Positions 9,601 through 18,554 of a stretch of 64,000 nt of DNA are shown piece by piece. Made by a program: the position numbers and the translations under genes. Positions within the stretch are counted from its first letter, which is position 1. Each line of letters begins with the position of its first letter. Source of the DNA: Bryobacterales bacterium (lineage in GTDB: Bacteria > Acidobacteriota > Terriglobia > Bryobacterales > UBA6623); contig JAPPMB010000006.1 in assembly GCA_028819255.1 (NCBI GenBank), forward strand, positions 1-64,000, in the 5' to 3' direction. Under the pieces are notes generated by a model. It saw nothing but the letters and a program-made list of their open reading frames with translations. It did no database searches and was not told the DNA's origin.

Positions 9601-11184
9601 CTATTCCTGACGCTTCGCGTGCCCGACGGCATGCTTGCCTCGCTCCCTGGCGGCAAGTCGCTCTTCCTCGCTCAGAGTGCGGTTGTACGTGGCCCCAAAA
9701 CCGTCGGTCTGCCGATAGGCGTAACCCTGCCAGGGGTCCCGCCCGAACACCCGTGGGTCCTCTCCCTTCCGAAGCAGGGACTCGAGCCTTGTCCAGAGAC
9801 GCTCACGCACGTCGGCGTGGTCGGGGTCGGCTGCAAGGTTGCGCATCTGGTGAGGATCGGCTCGGCAGTCGTACAGTTCCTCCAGCGGACGCTTGCCCAG
9901 GCCCGCCTCGACTTCGCCGGGATACCTGCTGCGGGTCTCGGGGAGGAGCAGGAAGTCCTTGAACGGGCCGTCGTCAAGGTCGCCATGAGGGGCCTTGTTC
10001 GAAGAGATGAACTCCGGTCCGCCCGTAGGCCACCGGTCCGGCTCGAAGTTCCGGATGTATAGATGGTCATGCGTGCGGATCGCCCGCATCGGGTACGTGG
10101 CCCCATCGGGACGGCACCATGTGTGACGCTCGATGGCGGTCACGATGTGATCCCGGCCCGGATCGATGCGCCCTTGCGCGGAACTCTCGAGCAGCGGCAG
10201 GATGCTGTGGCCGTCGTGGGCCTCGACCGGCGGCAGGCCGGCCGCGTCGAGAAACGTCGGGGCGAGGTCGATATGGCTGACGAAGTCCTCGATGCGCCGG
10301 CCTCCGGGCACGCGCTCGCCCCACCGAACTGCCGTCGGCATGCGAGTGCCGCTGTCGTAGAGCGTCGCCTTCGTGCGGCTGAACGGCATCCCGTTGTCCG
10401 ACGTCACCACCACGAGAGTGTTGTCGAGTTCGCCGATCCGCTCGAGCGCATCCAGCATCCGTCCAAGATGCCTGTCGAAGTGCTGGATCTCGTAGTAGTA
10501 GTCGAGGATCTCCGAGCGAACCTCCGGCGCATCCGGCAAGTAAGGCGGGACCTCGACGCTGGCCGGGTCCAGCCCGCTCCGCTCGCCGATCCCCGGCTCG
10601 TAGTCGCGGTGCGGCTCGGTTGCTCCGAGAAAGAAGAAGAACGGGGCACCTTCGGGCCGGTCCGCCAGAAAATCCTCGAAGTTCGCGGCGTAGTCTCTCG
10701 TATCAATCCCGTGCGGCGGAGCCGGCTCCAGCCGCTCCGCGTACTCCCTTCCGAACGGGTGTCGCGTCAGCCCGCCGGCCCGCCAGTCTCCGGGCGCCCA
10801 CGGCTTGCCCACGAAACCAGTGTGATAGCCGGCGTCCTCGAGAACATGCGTAAAGAGCGGGTGCTCCGGATGCAGCGTGCCGTACAGCACTCCACCTTCG
10901 CCGATCCTCCAGATCGGCCGGCCGGTGAGAAGGGCGGACCGCGAAGGCGTGCAGGAAGGGCACGCCGTGTAGGAATGCGCGAGCACCACCCCCTCTCGGG
11001 CAATCCGGTCGAACGCAGGCGTCTCTACGACCGGATCTCCCAGTGCCGAGGCATGGGGATACGACTGGTCGTCGGAGTAGGCAAGAAGGATGTTGGGTCG
11101 GCGGCTCTCCGGCCGGTCTGCACAGGCGATCCCGCACATCGCGACCGAGGCGGTCAGCAGTTCCCTTCGGCTGAACCGGTCCAT
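9601..11184 (-). CDS. Exported S1 sulfatase, N-sulfoglucosamine-sulfohydrolase-like
   Basis: A 527-residue formylglycine-dependent sulfatase that removes sulfate esters or N-sulfates from sugars outside the cytoplasm. The leader MDRFSRRELLTASVAMCGIAC has a twin-arginine SRRELL motif and a lipobox-like Cys21. The catalytic signature CTPSRSALLTG is at 78-88, with Cys78 the residue converted to formylglycine. Metal ligands are seen in YSDDQ (about 36-40) and TSDNGMPFSRTK. The layout (short metal loop, GKPWAPGDWRAGG and a short C-terminus) resembles heparan-N-sulfatase-like subfamilies more than arylsulfatase A, but the substrate is inferred. The start at 11184 is chosen because the Tat leader begins there. 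The PhyH gene starts further upstream on the same strand with a 4-bp gap, so the two are probably co-transcribed. Confidence 0.9.
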   Translation of the reverse strand: MDRFSRRELLTASVAMCGIACADRPESRRPNILLAYSDDQSYPHASALGDPVVETPAFDRIAREGVVLAHSYTACPSCTPSRSALLTGRPIWRIGEGGVLYGTLHPEHPLFTHVLEDAGYHTGFVGKPWAPGDWRAGGLTRHPFGREYAERLEPAPPHGIDTRDYAANFEDFLADRPEGAPFFFFLGATEPHRDYEPGIGERSGLDPASVEVPPYLPDAPEVRSEILDYYYEIQHFDRHLGRMLDALERIGELDNTLVVVTSDNGMPFSRTKATLYDSGTRMPTAVRWGERVPGGRRIEDFVSHIDLAPTFLDAAGLPPVEAHDGHSILPLLESSAQGRIDPGRDHIVTAIERHTWCRPDGATYPMRAIRTHDHLYIRNFEPDRWPTGGPEFISSNKAPHGDLDDGPFKDFLLLPETRSRYPGEVEAGLGKRPLEELYDCRADPHQMRNLAADPDHADVRERLWTRLESLLRKGEDPRVFGRDPWQGYAYRQTDGFGATYNRTLSEEERLAARERGKHAVGHAKRQE

Positions 11185-11188
11185 CGCC

Positions 11189-12052
11189 CTAGTTTGCGCC
11201 GTTTCCGGCCTCCCCCTCCGACAGGATCGACTCCCTGCTTCGTGCCCCTTCCGAACTTCGGCCCGGCAGCGCATCCATGACCGCCGGGTACGGATAGTTC
11301 ACGCCCAGCAGGCCCTGCATCGTTTCGTCGTAGCCGAGGGCCTCATCCCTGCGGATGCAGCGGCTCCAGTCCTCGATCGGTTTGATGGACTTGATCGTGT
11401 AGGAGCCGAGCAGTGTCGCCCTTGACGCGCCGGACCGGTTGGTCTGGCCTGCGTGCCAGAGCAGCGCGGGAAACAGGAGAAGGGCGCCGGGACGCATGAT
11501 CGCCCGGATCTGGCGTGCTGCGAACTCGGCTGGGTCGGGCCAGCAGGCAAGCTTCTGGCTGCCGGGCACGATCGCCGTGGCCCCGTTATCCACCGTGAAC
11601 TCGTCCAGAGGTATCACGGACTCGACCGCCAGATGGTAGCTCGCATTGAGGGCGCGCGGCCAGCGCTTCCTCGCGTGCAGGTCCCAGTAGGGATAGTCGA
11701 CATGGGGCTCCTGCGCCTGTGCACCGGGATGCAGGACGTTGGCCGCGAAGGAGCTCAGCATCAGGTCGTCGCCCAAAATCGGGCGCATCAGCGCCAGCAT
11801 CCGCTCGTCGGCACAGAGATCGCGGAAGACCTGACCCTTGGCGGGGAGATTCCAGACGCGGGCCTGGGCCGCATTGACCTCGTCGCCGTAGAAGTGCGAG
11901 GTCCGCGCGGGCTCCTCCTCAACACGGCGGTAGATCCGCTCGCGAGCCTCCGCGACGAGTTCTCGTGGAAAGAAGTCCTCCAGCAGCAGGTACCCCTGCC
12001 CGTTGCAGAGTTCCTCGACGGCCGTCTCCACGTCAGGGACGCCGGAACACAT
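11189..12052 (-). CDS. Phytanoyl-CoA dioxygenase family (PhyH) Fe(II)/2-oxoglutarate oxygenase
   Basis: A 287-residue non-haem iron oxygenase. The facial triad is visible: His117 and Asp119 in EPHVDYPYWD, His200 in LLWHAGQ. Arg211 is placed to bind 2-oxoglutarate (SGASRATLL). It hydroxylates an unknown small molecule; the family covers lipids, alkaloid-like compounds and amino acids. The start at 12052 (MCSGVPDVE) avoids overlap with the divergent gene that starts at 12086; an ATG at 12094 would give 14 extra residues. It precedes the sulfatase by 4 bp in the same direction. Confidence 0.85.
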   Translation of the reverse strand: MCSGVPDVETAVEELCNGQGYLLLEDFFPRELVAEARERIYRRVEEEPARTSHFYGDEVNAAQARVWNLPAKGQVFRDLCADERMLALMRPILGDDLMLSSFAANVLHPGAQAQEPHVDYPYWDLHARKRWPRALNASYHLAVESVIPLDEFTVDNGATAIVPGSQKLACWPDPAEFAARQIRAIMRPGALLLFPALLWHAGQTNRSGASRATLLGSYTIKSIKPIEDWSRCIRRDEALGYDETMQGLLGVNYPYPAVMDALPGRSSEGARSRESILSEGEAGNGAN

Positions 12053-12085
12053 GCCGCTAGGATAACGGTTTCGCGAGGGAGTGAG

Positions 12086-13129
12086 TTGAGCCATCTGCAC
12101 ATTGCCGTTCTGGAGGGGGACGGGATCGGGCCCGAGGTCACTGCGTCGGCCGTGCGGGTCCTGAAGGCCGTCGAAGCGCTGTCGGACGATCTGGACTTCG
12201 ACTTCGAGCACATCTCGGTCGGGGCCGGAGAGTACCTGAAGTCAGGAAACCCGCTTCCGGCACAGGCGCTCGACCGGATGCGCGCGTGCGACGCCATCCT
12301 CCTGGGCGCAATGGGCCTGCCGCATGTGCGCTGGCCGAACGGAACGGAGATGGCGCCCCAAGTCGAGATCAGGGAGGTGCTGGACCTCTACCAGGGCATC
12401 CGGCCCGTGCGCCTCTACCGTCCGTCCCTGACGCCCCTGAAGGGTCGGCAGCCGGACGACATCGACTTCGTCCTGTTCCGCGAGAACACCGAGGGCCTGT
12501 TCTGGGAGCGCAAGTGCAGTCACGATCCCCGAGCAGATGCGGTGGAGAACGCGATGCGCGTCACGCGACACGGCACCGAGCGGATCGTCAGAGCGGCATT
12601 CGAGGCTGCCCTGCGGCGGCGCCGGAAGGTCAGCCTGGTCGACAAGGCCAACGTGCTGCCCGCCATGGCGTTCTTCAGGGCGGTGTTCGACGAGGTCGCC
12701 GAAAGCTATCCCCAAGTCGAGACGGAGCGGCTGTACGTGGACGCGACCGCGCTCTACCTCGTGCAGCAGCCGGAGCGGTTCGACGTGCTCGTCACGGAGA
12801 ACATGTTCGGCGACATCCTCTCGGACCTCGCCGCGGGCATCGTCGGCGGCATGGGCATGGCGCCGTCAGCCGACATCGGCGACACATACGCGGTGTTCCA
12901 GCCGGCCCACGGCACCGCCCCCGACATCGCGGGCAAGGGCATCGCTAACCCGCTGGCCACAATCCTCTCGGCGGCGATGATGCTCGACTGGCTGGACCAC
13001 GGGGCAGCGGGCCACGCGATCCGCGATGCGGTCGAGGGCGCCCTGAGAGATCCCGCCTGCCGGACGGCGGACATCGGAGGAGGGGTGACGGGCTTGGAAA
13101 TGACTGACGCCGTGATCGGGAAGCTCTAG
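12086..13129 (+). CDS. Isocitrate/isopropylmalate dehydrogenase family enzyme (TTG start)
   Basis: A 347-residue beta-decarboxylating dehydrogenase. It oxidises a 2R-hydroxyacid with NAD(P) and decarboxylates it. Visible motifs: [13 protein letters not shown] at 6-18, substrate arginines 106 and 109 ([10 protein letters not shown]) and 132 ([10 protein letters not shown]), catalytic Lys187 (VDKANVLP), metal aspartates 219, 243 and 247 ([11 protein letters not shown]), and the dinucleotide motif [15 protein letters not shown] from 275. The FRENTEG loop is neither the canonical LeuB (VRELTGG) nor Icd form, so tartrate- or homoisocitrate-like substrates are possible. The start is a TTG preceded by GAGGGAG; no ATG or GTG in frame gives a better N-terminus. 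No leuCD genes are nearby, so a leucine role is doubtful. It is divergent from PhyH and convergent with the next gene, 10 bp away. Confidence 0.87.
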   Translation: MSHLHIAVLEGDGIGPEVTASAVRVLKAVEALSDDLDFDFEHISVGAGEYLKSGNPLPAQALDRMRACDAILLGAMGLPHVRWPNGTEMAPQVEIREVLDLYQGIRPVRLYRPSLTPLKGRQPDDIDFVLFRENTEGLFWERKCSHDPRADAVENAMRVTRHGTERIVRAAFEAALRRRRKVSLVDKANVLPAMAFFRAVFDEVAESYPQVETERLYVDATALYLVQQPERFDVLVTENMFGDILSDLAAGIVGGMGMAPSADIGDTYAVFQPAHGTAPDIAGKGIANPLATILSAAMMLDWLDHGAAGHAIRDAVEGALRDPACRTADIGGGVTGLEMTDAVIGKL

Positions 13130-13139
13130 TCCGGCGGGC

Positions 13140-13532
13140 TCAGTCCAGCCAGTGCTCCGGAGGGCCGAGGAGGTCCGGCAGGACCGTGGCCCCGTCGCCA
13201 CGGGTTTCCGCCAGCTGCTCCGGTGTCAGGTCCTCGGCGGTCCGGATGTCCGCGCCGCGCAGGTCGGTGTCGGCGATGTCGATGCCGATCATCCTTGCGC
13301 CAACCAGGTTCGCGTTGCGGAGGTCGGCCCCGCGCAGATCCGCTCCACAGAGATCCGCCATGATGAAGTTCGCCTCGCGAAGGTCTGCGTCCCTCAAGTT
13401 CGCCAGGCGCAGGTCCATGTGGGCAAGATCCGCCTTCCGCAGATCCACTCTCACAGTCGGGTTCTCCTGGCGCCAGAGATTCCAGGCCTCCGGGTCCCGC
13501 CTCAAGCGTCGCAGCTGCAGTGGATCCGCCAT
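13140..13532 (-). CDS. Pentapeptide-repeat protein
   Basis: A 130-residue cytoplasmic protein. From about residue 28 to 92 it consists of A(D/N)LRX-type pentapeptides (ADLAH, MDLRL, ANLRD, ADLRE, ANFIM, ADLCG, ADLRG, ADLRN, ANLVG), which fold into a right-handed quadrilateral beta-helix. The C-terminus (DLTPEQLAETRGDGATVLPD) is a tail seen in many such proteins. Some members shield DNA gyrase, but most have no known job; nothing here points to a target. About 13 turns' worth of helix is too short to be a full gyrase mimic. Confidence 0.85.
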   Translation of the reverse strand: MADPLQLRRLRRDPEAWNLWRQENPTVRVDLRKADLAHMDLRLANLRDADLREANFIMADLCGADLRGADLRNANLVGARMIGIDIADTDLRGADIRTAEDLTPEQLAETRGDGATVLPDLLGPPEHWLD

Positions 13533-13861
13533 AACCGTCCCGTCACCCGGCCGCGTTCGCCATGCCGAACCGGCTATGGGCGAGGGTGCAGCCCATTTAA
13601 ACAGATATCCCGATCATGGTTGGGAAGCCGCGGGCTTGCACAGTTTCGATCTGCCGCTCCGGATTCGCCGAACCGGCCGTCAGCCAGAACCTCTTCCCGG
13701 GCCTCCAGGGCAGCATTTCGTCCATCGCCCCACGCGCGTGAGGGCCTTCAATCGAACCGGACGGGTTCCCCGCCGGGCCGCAAGCCGAAGGCTGGTCCCT
13801 CGGAGGTTCGCGGAAGAACCCGCTACAATGCGGGCGGCCCTTGCGGGTGAACAGGAACATC

Positions 13862-14335
13862 ATGCTTCGAGCAATCGCCTTGACCGCCGTAGTCGTCGCC
13901 GCAGGCTGCGGCGCCCCAGAGCAGGCGTCCCCGCCGGAACCCGAACAGGCCGCGGCGCCTGTCGAGCAAATCCGAGACGAGACGCATCGGTTTCGCAAGG
14001 AGGGACTCGTGGAAGCCAAGGTCGTCCCCAACAACCTCGCAGGCAAGGACTTCATGCCCGGCGGCAACTTCGCCGAATACGAGAAGGACGGAAAGAAGTA
14101 CCAGGTGTTCTTCACTGTCCGCCGGAATGCCGAGGTAGCGACGTTCCTAGCGATGGACTACAAGGCGATCCTGTCCGACGCGAAGTTCATCCCGCATTTC
14201 GGCGGGTACTTCGGCATGGACGGAGAGACCCCGACATTCATCTTCCCGAAGCAGAAGTACGTGGTCGGAATCACCGGACTCGATCAGGAGGACGCGGACC
14301 AGGCGGGGCGCGTGATCGCGGGATATCTGAACTAG
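13862..14335 (+). CDS. Small exported lipoprotein of unknown function
   Basis: A 157-residue protein. The leader MLRAIALTAVVVAAGC ends in a lipobox with Cys16, so it should be a lipid-anchored periplasmic or outer-membrane protein. A Pro/Glu/Ala-rich linker follows to about residue 38. The globular part has alternating charged and hydrophobic segments (PGGNFAEYEKDGKKYQVFFT, then HFGGYFGMDGETPTFIFPKQ) and looks like a small alpha/beta domain, unrecognised. ATG at 13862 is chosen because AGGAA lies 4-8 bases before it and the leader begins there. It is followed 208 bp later by the cytochrome/DUF1501 pair in the same direction. Confidence 0.7.
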   Translation: MLRAIALTAVVVAAGCGAPEQASPPEPEQAAAPVEQIRDETHRFRKEGLVEAKVVPNNLAGKDFMPGGNFAEYEKDGKKYQVFFTVRRNAEVATFLAMDYKAILSDAKFIPHFGGYFGMDGETPTFIFPKQKYVVGITGLDQEDADQAGRVIAGYLN

Positions 14336-14543
14336 CCGTCGGATGAAAGGGGCGGCGGCCTGGTCGGCCCGTCGCGCAGAGGCCTCTGCCGTGTTGCGGA
14401 GAGCGGCCGTCGGCGAACCGGAAAGCACGGTGCCTGGCCCGAGGCAATCGCCTAGCTCGGAGCCTTGCGCCGGTGCGGAATGGCGGCTTTCGACGGCGCA
14501 TTCCCTAACCGGATCGCGGGTTGTTGCGGGTATATTGTGAACA

Positions 14544-17018
14544 ATGCCTCGTTTGCTGGCGCATCTCGGCATCCTCCTCGCTCTTCCGGCCTTGGGTGCG
14601 GAGGCGGACACGACCCGATTCTTCGAGAATGAGATTCGTCCGATCCTCGCTACCCGCTGCCTGAGTTGCCACGGCGAGCAGGTCAAGACCAGCGGACTCT
14701 CCCTGGCCAGCCGGGAGGCTGCGCTCCACGGCGGCGCCCGTGGGTCCGCAATCGTTCCGGGAAGCCCCGACGAGAGCATTCTGCTCACCGCGATCGAGCG
14801 GTCCGGGGATCTCAAGATGCCGCCGACGGGACCTCTTGCGAATGACGAGGTGGAGGCATTCAGATCCTGGATCCGGGCGGGCGCCGTCTGGGGGCACGAG
14901 GCCGGCGAACCTGTCGCCCCCGAATCCCTTTGGTCGCTCCGTCCCGTGCAGCGGAGCGAGGCGCCAGCCATTCGCGATCCGGGGCACGCGCGAAACAGCA
15001 TCGACCGGTTTGTCGTCGCCGGACTGGAGCAGGCCGGGCTGGCGCCCTCGCCCGCAGCCGACCGGCGAACGTTGATTCGAAGGGCAAGCCTCGACCTGAC
15101 AGGCCTCCTCCCTTCCCCCGAGGATGTCCAGGCGTTCGTCGACGACACGGCGCCCGGGGCGTACGCAAGGCTTGTGGACAGACTGCTCGACTCGCCCCAC
15201 TACGGGGAGCGGTGGGGGCGCCACTGGCTCGACATCGCCCGCTACGCGGACACGAACGGATACTCGATCGACGGACCGCGTTCGATCTGGCGCTACCGCG
15301 ACTGGGTGATCAAGGCGCTCAACGACAACATGCCGTTCGACCAGTTCGTGATCGAACAGGTCGCGGGCGACCTCCTGCCGAGGCCCACGCGGGAGCAGCT
15401 GACCGCCACGGGCTTTCATCGCAACACGATGATCAACCAGGAGGGCGGCATCGACTTCGAGCAGTACCGTGTCGAGGCGGTCGTCGACCGGGTTCGCACG
15501 ACGGGCGCCGCGTTCCTCGGCCTCACGCTGGCATGCGCCCGCTGCCACGATCACAAGTTCGACCCGATCTCCCAGCGCGAGTTCTTCCAGATTTTCTCGT
15601 TCTTCAACAACGTCGATGAGCTCGGAGGCAATCTCGAAGAGCGGCTCGGCCGCTCGCGCATGATGGAGCCGATCCTGGAGTTCGGCGATCCGGAGACGCT
15701 CGCAAAGCGCGACGCGATCAACCGCGAGATCGGCGCGCTCAAGGACAGGGCGAAGGCCCTCCGGACCACCTTGGAATCCGAGTGGAACGAGCGATTCCCT
15801 CCCGGCGACGAGCCGAGCATCGAGAGGGCCAGAGAGATCATCGCAACCCCTGCTGCGGAGCGGTCATCGGTTCAGGACGGCGTCCTGGAGCGCGTCTTCT
15901 CGACCCAAGTCGAGGAGTACAAGGCAATCGGCGACGAGATCGGGGAACTGCAAAGGAGCCTGCCCACAGTCGACTGGACGATGGTCATGCGCGATCTTCC
16001 CGAGCCTCGCGACTCATACGTCCATGTTCAGGGAGACTTTACCCGGCGCGGCGACGCCGTGGAGCCCGGGACCCCCTCGGTGCTGCCGCCCCTGCCGTCC
16101 GGCGCCCCGCGGAACCGGCTCGGCCTGGCGCGCTGGCTGGTCTCGGACGACAACCCGCTGACGCCCCGCGTCACCATGAACCGCGTGTGGCAGCGGTACT
16201 TCGGCCTGGGAATCGTCGAGACCGAGAACGACTTTGGAACCCAAGGCTCCCAGCCGAGCCACCCGGAGCTGCTCGACTGGCTCGCGTCGGAATTCGTTCG
16301 GCGGGACTGGGATCTCAAGGCCATGCACCGGCTGATCCTGAACTCAGCCACCTACAGGCAGGCTTCCGCCTACCGCACCGATGCCGCCGCGGTCGATCCG
16401 GGCAACCGGCTCCTGGCCAGACAGAATCGCATCCGTCTGGAAGCCGAGGCCATCCGCGACGCAGCCTTGTCCGCGTCAGGTCTGCTCTCGGATGAAATCG
16501 GCGGCCCGAGCGTGTACCCGACCCAGCCGGCCGGAGCGGGCCAGTTCACCCAGGTCGACCGAAAGTGGAAGGCGGACGAGGGTCCGGACCGCTATCGCCG
16601 GGGCATGTACACCTACTTCATCCGGTCGGCGGCCCACCCGGGGCTGGTGCTGTTCGACGCTCCGATCGCGCAGGAGAGCGTGACCAGAAGGAACCGCTCG
16701 AACACGCCGCTTCAGGCCCTCACCCTTCTCAACGACGAGTCCCAGACGGAATTCGCCGCCGCGCTGGGCCGACGCATCCTCGACCACCCCGGTGGCCGCG
16801 ACGATCGGATCCGGTACGCCTTCGAGATCTGCCTGGCCCGGCCTCCACGGGATTCCGAGCGCGACCGGCTCGCACAGTTCGTGGGAACGATGGCCGACAC
16901 GTTCGCGACGGAACCGGACGCGTGGGAGAAATCCGGCGCGGACTCTGCGGATGCCGCCGTGTGGACCGCCGCCGCGCGGGTCATGATCAACCTAGACGAA
17001 TTCATCACCAGACAATAG
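14544..17018 (+). CDS. DUF1549/DUF1553 protein with N-terminal PSD1-type cytochrome c domain (first copy)
   Basis: An 824-residue exported protein. Leader MPRLLAHLGILLALPALGAEA. The haem-c motif CLSCH lies at 39-43 in a planctomycete-type cytochrome domain (FFENEIRPILATRC...). A DUF1549 domain occupies roughly 145-360 (RYGERWGRHWLDIARYADTNGY-like, with CARCHDHKFDPI as a second CxxCH near residue 332). DUF1553 covers about 530-790 (NRVWQRYFGLGIVETENDFG...). Such proteins come paired with DUF1501 proteins and are thought to take part in extracytoplasmic breakdown of complex molecules, but no enzyme activity is established. The DUF1501 gene follows 18 bp later, so this is an operon. It lies with a second similar pair at 39.3-43.1 kb. 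Confidence 0.92.
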   Translation: MPRLLAHLGILLALPALGAEADTTRFFENEIRPILATRCLSCHGEQVKTSGLSLASREAALHGGARGSAIVPGSPDESILLTAIERSGDLKMPPTGPLANDEVEAFRSWIRAGAVWGHEAGEPVAPESLWSLRPVQRSEAPAIRDPGHARNSIDRFVVAGLEQAGLAPSPAADRRTLIRRASLDLTGLLPSPEDVQAFVDDTAPGAYARLVDRLLDSPHYGERWGRHWLDIARYADTNGYSIDGPRSIWRYRDWVIKALNDNMPFDQFVIEQVAGDLLPRPTREQLTATGFHRNTMINQEGGIDFEQYRVEAVVDRVRTTGAAFLGLTLACARCHDHKFDPISQREFFQIFSFFNNVDELGGNLEERLGRSRMMEPILEFGDPETLAKRDAINREIGALKDRAKALRTTLESEWNERFPPGDEPSIERAREIIATPAAERSSVQDGVLERVFSTQVEEYKAIGDEIGELQRSLPTVDWTMVMRDLPEPRDSYVHVQGDFTRRGDAVEPGTPSVLPPLPSGAPRNRLGLARWLVSDDNPLTPRVTMNRVWQRYFGLGIVETENDFGTQGSQPSHPELLDWLASEFVRRDWDLKAMHRLILNSATYRQASAYRTDAAAVDPGNRLLARQNRIRLEAEAIRDAALSASGLLSDEIGGPSVYPTQPAGAGQFTQVDRKWKADEGPDRYRRGMYTYFIRSAAHPGLVLFDAPIAQESVTRRNRSNTPLQALTLLNDESQTEFAAALGRRILDHPGGRDDRIRYAFEICLARPPRDSERDRLAQFVGTMADTFATEPDAWEKSGADSADAAVWTAAARVMINLDEFITRQ

Positions 17019-17036
17019 TCCGCCACGGAGACAGCC

Positions 17037-18473
17037 ATGCATCCCAACCGTCCGATCCTCGCCCGGCGCACGCGGCGCCAGCTCTTCGAAGACTGCGGCA
17101 TCGGCGTCGGCAAGCTGGCCCTGACTTCGCTGTTCGTAGGGGACTCGCTCTTCGGAGAGCGGTCCGGAAACGCCCGCGGCACTCATCACCCGCCGCGGGC
17201 CAAGAGCATCATCTATCTGTTCATGGCCGGGGCTCCGAGCCAGTTCGAGCTGTTCGAGCCGAAGAGGGAACTGCAGAAACTCAACGGCCAGCCCCTTCCG
17301 CCGTCCCTGATGGAGGGCAAGCGCTTCGCCTTCATGGAGTCGTTCGCCAGGAAGCCCCCGAAGCTGCTGGGAACGCAGCGCAAGTTCGCCCGCCACGGCG
17401 AGTCCGGCCAGTGGGTCTCCGAGTGTCTGCCCCACACCTCGCAGATCGTGGACGACCTGGCGTTCGTCCGCACCGTTCACACGGAGAACTTCAACCACGC
17501 GCCGGCAAAGATCTTCATGAACACCGGCACGCCGTTCTTCGGCCGGCCGAGTATGGGCTCCTGGGTGAGCTACGGCATCGGCAGCGAGGCGAAGGACCTG
17601 CCGAACTTCGTCGTCCTTCAGTCCGGCCCGCGCGGCCCGCGGGGCGGGGCCATGAACTGGACGAGCGGGTTCCTTCCCACGGCCCACCAGGGCGTGCCGT
17701 TCCTCGGAGGCGGCGCCCCGATCCTGAACATGACCAGTCCCGCCGGCTACGAGGGCGGGCGCCAGGCCGAGACCGTGGACGCGATCCTCGACCTCAACCG
17801 GATGAACATGCAGAAGGCCGGAGATCCCGAGATCGCCACGCGGATCGCGGCCTACGAAATGGCGCACCGAATGCAGACCAGCGGTCCCGAGCTGATCGAC
17901 TTCTCCGCGGAAAACCAGTCCACGCTGGATCTCTACGGCGCCAAGCCGGGCGAGCGGTCGTTCGCCAACAACTGCCTTCTGGCCCGGCGCCTCGTGGAGC
18001 GCGGCGTTCGCTTCGTGCAGCTGTACCACTCGAGCTGGGATCACCACGGAGGCCCGGGCGAGACACTCGACAAGGATCTGGACGAAGTCTGCCTCTCGGC
18101 GGACCAGGCCTGCAAGGCGCTGATCAGGGACCTCAAGCAGCGGGGGATGCTGGACGAGACGCTGGTGGTCTGGGGCGGCGAATTCGGCAGGACGCCGATG
18201 GGGGAGGTGCGCGACACCGTCGGCCGGAACCACCACATCGATGCCTTCACGATGTGGTTCGCCGGCGGCGGGACCAGACCGGGACAGAGTGTCGGCGAGA
18301 CGGACGAGATCGGGTTCTCCGCGGTCAAGGATCCCGTGCACGTCCACGACATCCAGGCGACCATCCTGCACCTGCTGGGCATCGACCACACGAAGCTGAC
18401 GTTCCGCTTCCGCGGCCGGGACTTCCGGCTGACGGATGTCGGCGGAAACGTCATCCACAAGCTCCTCGCATAG
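17037..18473 (+). CDS. DUF1501 Tat-exported protein (first copy)
   Basis: A 478-residue protein of the alkaline-phosphatase-superfamily-related DUF1501 group. The N-terminus RTRRQLFEDCGIGVGKLALT is a twin-arginine-type leader. Core motifs seen: IIYLFMAGAPSQFELFEPK, LPHTSQIVDDLAFVRTVHTE, DHHGGPGETLDKDLDE and VVWGGEFGRTPMGE followed by NHHIDAFTMWFAGGG. These contain the metal-type Asp and His residues of the superfamily. It is co-transcribed with the preceding haem protein and probably acts with it in the periplasm. The reaction is unknown; hydrolysis of sulfate or phosphate esters is only a superfamily-based guess. Confidence 0.9.
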   Translation: MHPNRPILARRTRRQLFEDCGIGVGKLALTSLFVGDSLFGERSGNARGTHHPPRAKSIIYLFMAGAPSQFELFEPKRELQKLNGQPLPPSLMEGKRFAFMESFARKPPKLLGTQRKFARHGESGQWVSECLPHTSQIVDDLAFVRTVHTENFNHAPAKIFMNTGTPFFGRPSMGSWVSYGIGSEAKDLPNFVVLQSGPRGPRGGAMNWTSGFLPTAHQGVPFLGGGAPILNMTSPAGYEGGRQAETVDAILDLNRMNMQKAGDPEIATRIAAYEMAHRMQTSGPELIDFSAENQSTLDLYGAKPGERSFANNCLLARRLVERGVRFVQLYHSSWDHHGGPGETLDKDLDEVCLSADQACKALIRDLKQRGMLDETLVVWGGEFGRTPMGEVRDTVGRNHHIDAFTMWFAGGGTRPGQSVGETDEIGFSAVKDPVHVHDIQATILHLLGIDHTKLTFRFRGRDFRLTDVGGNVIHKLLA

Positions 18474-18554
18474 ACTCGGCGCCCCGGGCTCTGGAGCACC
18501 GGAGAGGGCATTCGCTTCCCGGCGGGAGGCCGCGCGGCTCCGAGCGAAACTTCC

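Noticed and set aside
10063-11280. A 405-codon plus-strand frame opposite the sulfatase
   Set aside because: Antisense to a gene with an intact active-site motif; Arg/Val-rich composition and no motif.
13250-13470. Periodic short repeats resembling a CRISPR or minisatellite
   Set aside because: The 15-bp periodicity is the codon pattern of the pentapeptide-repeat protein, not spacer-repeat DNA.
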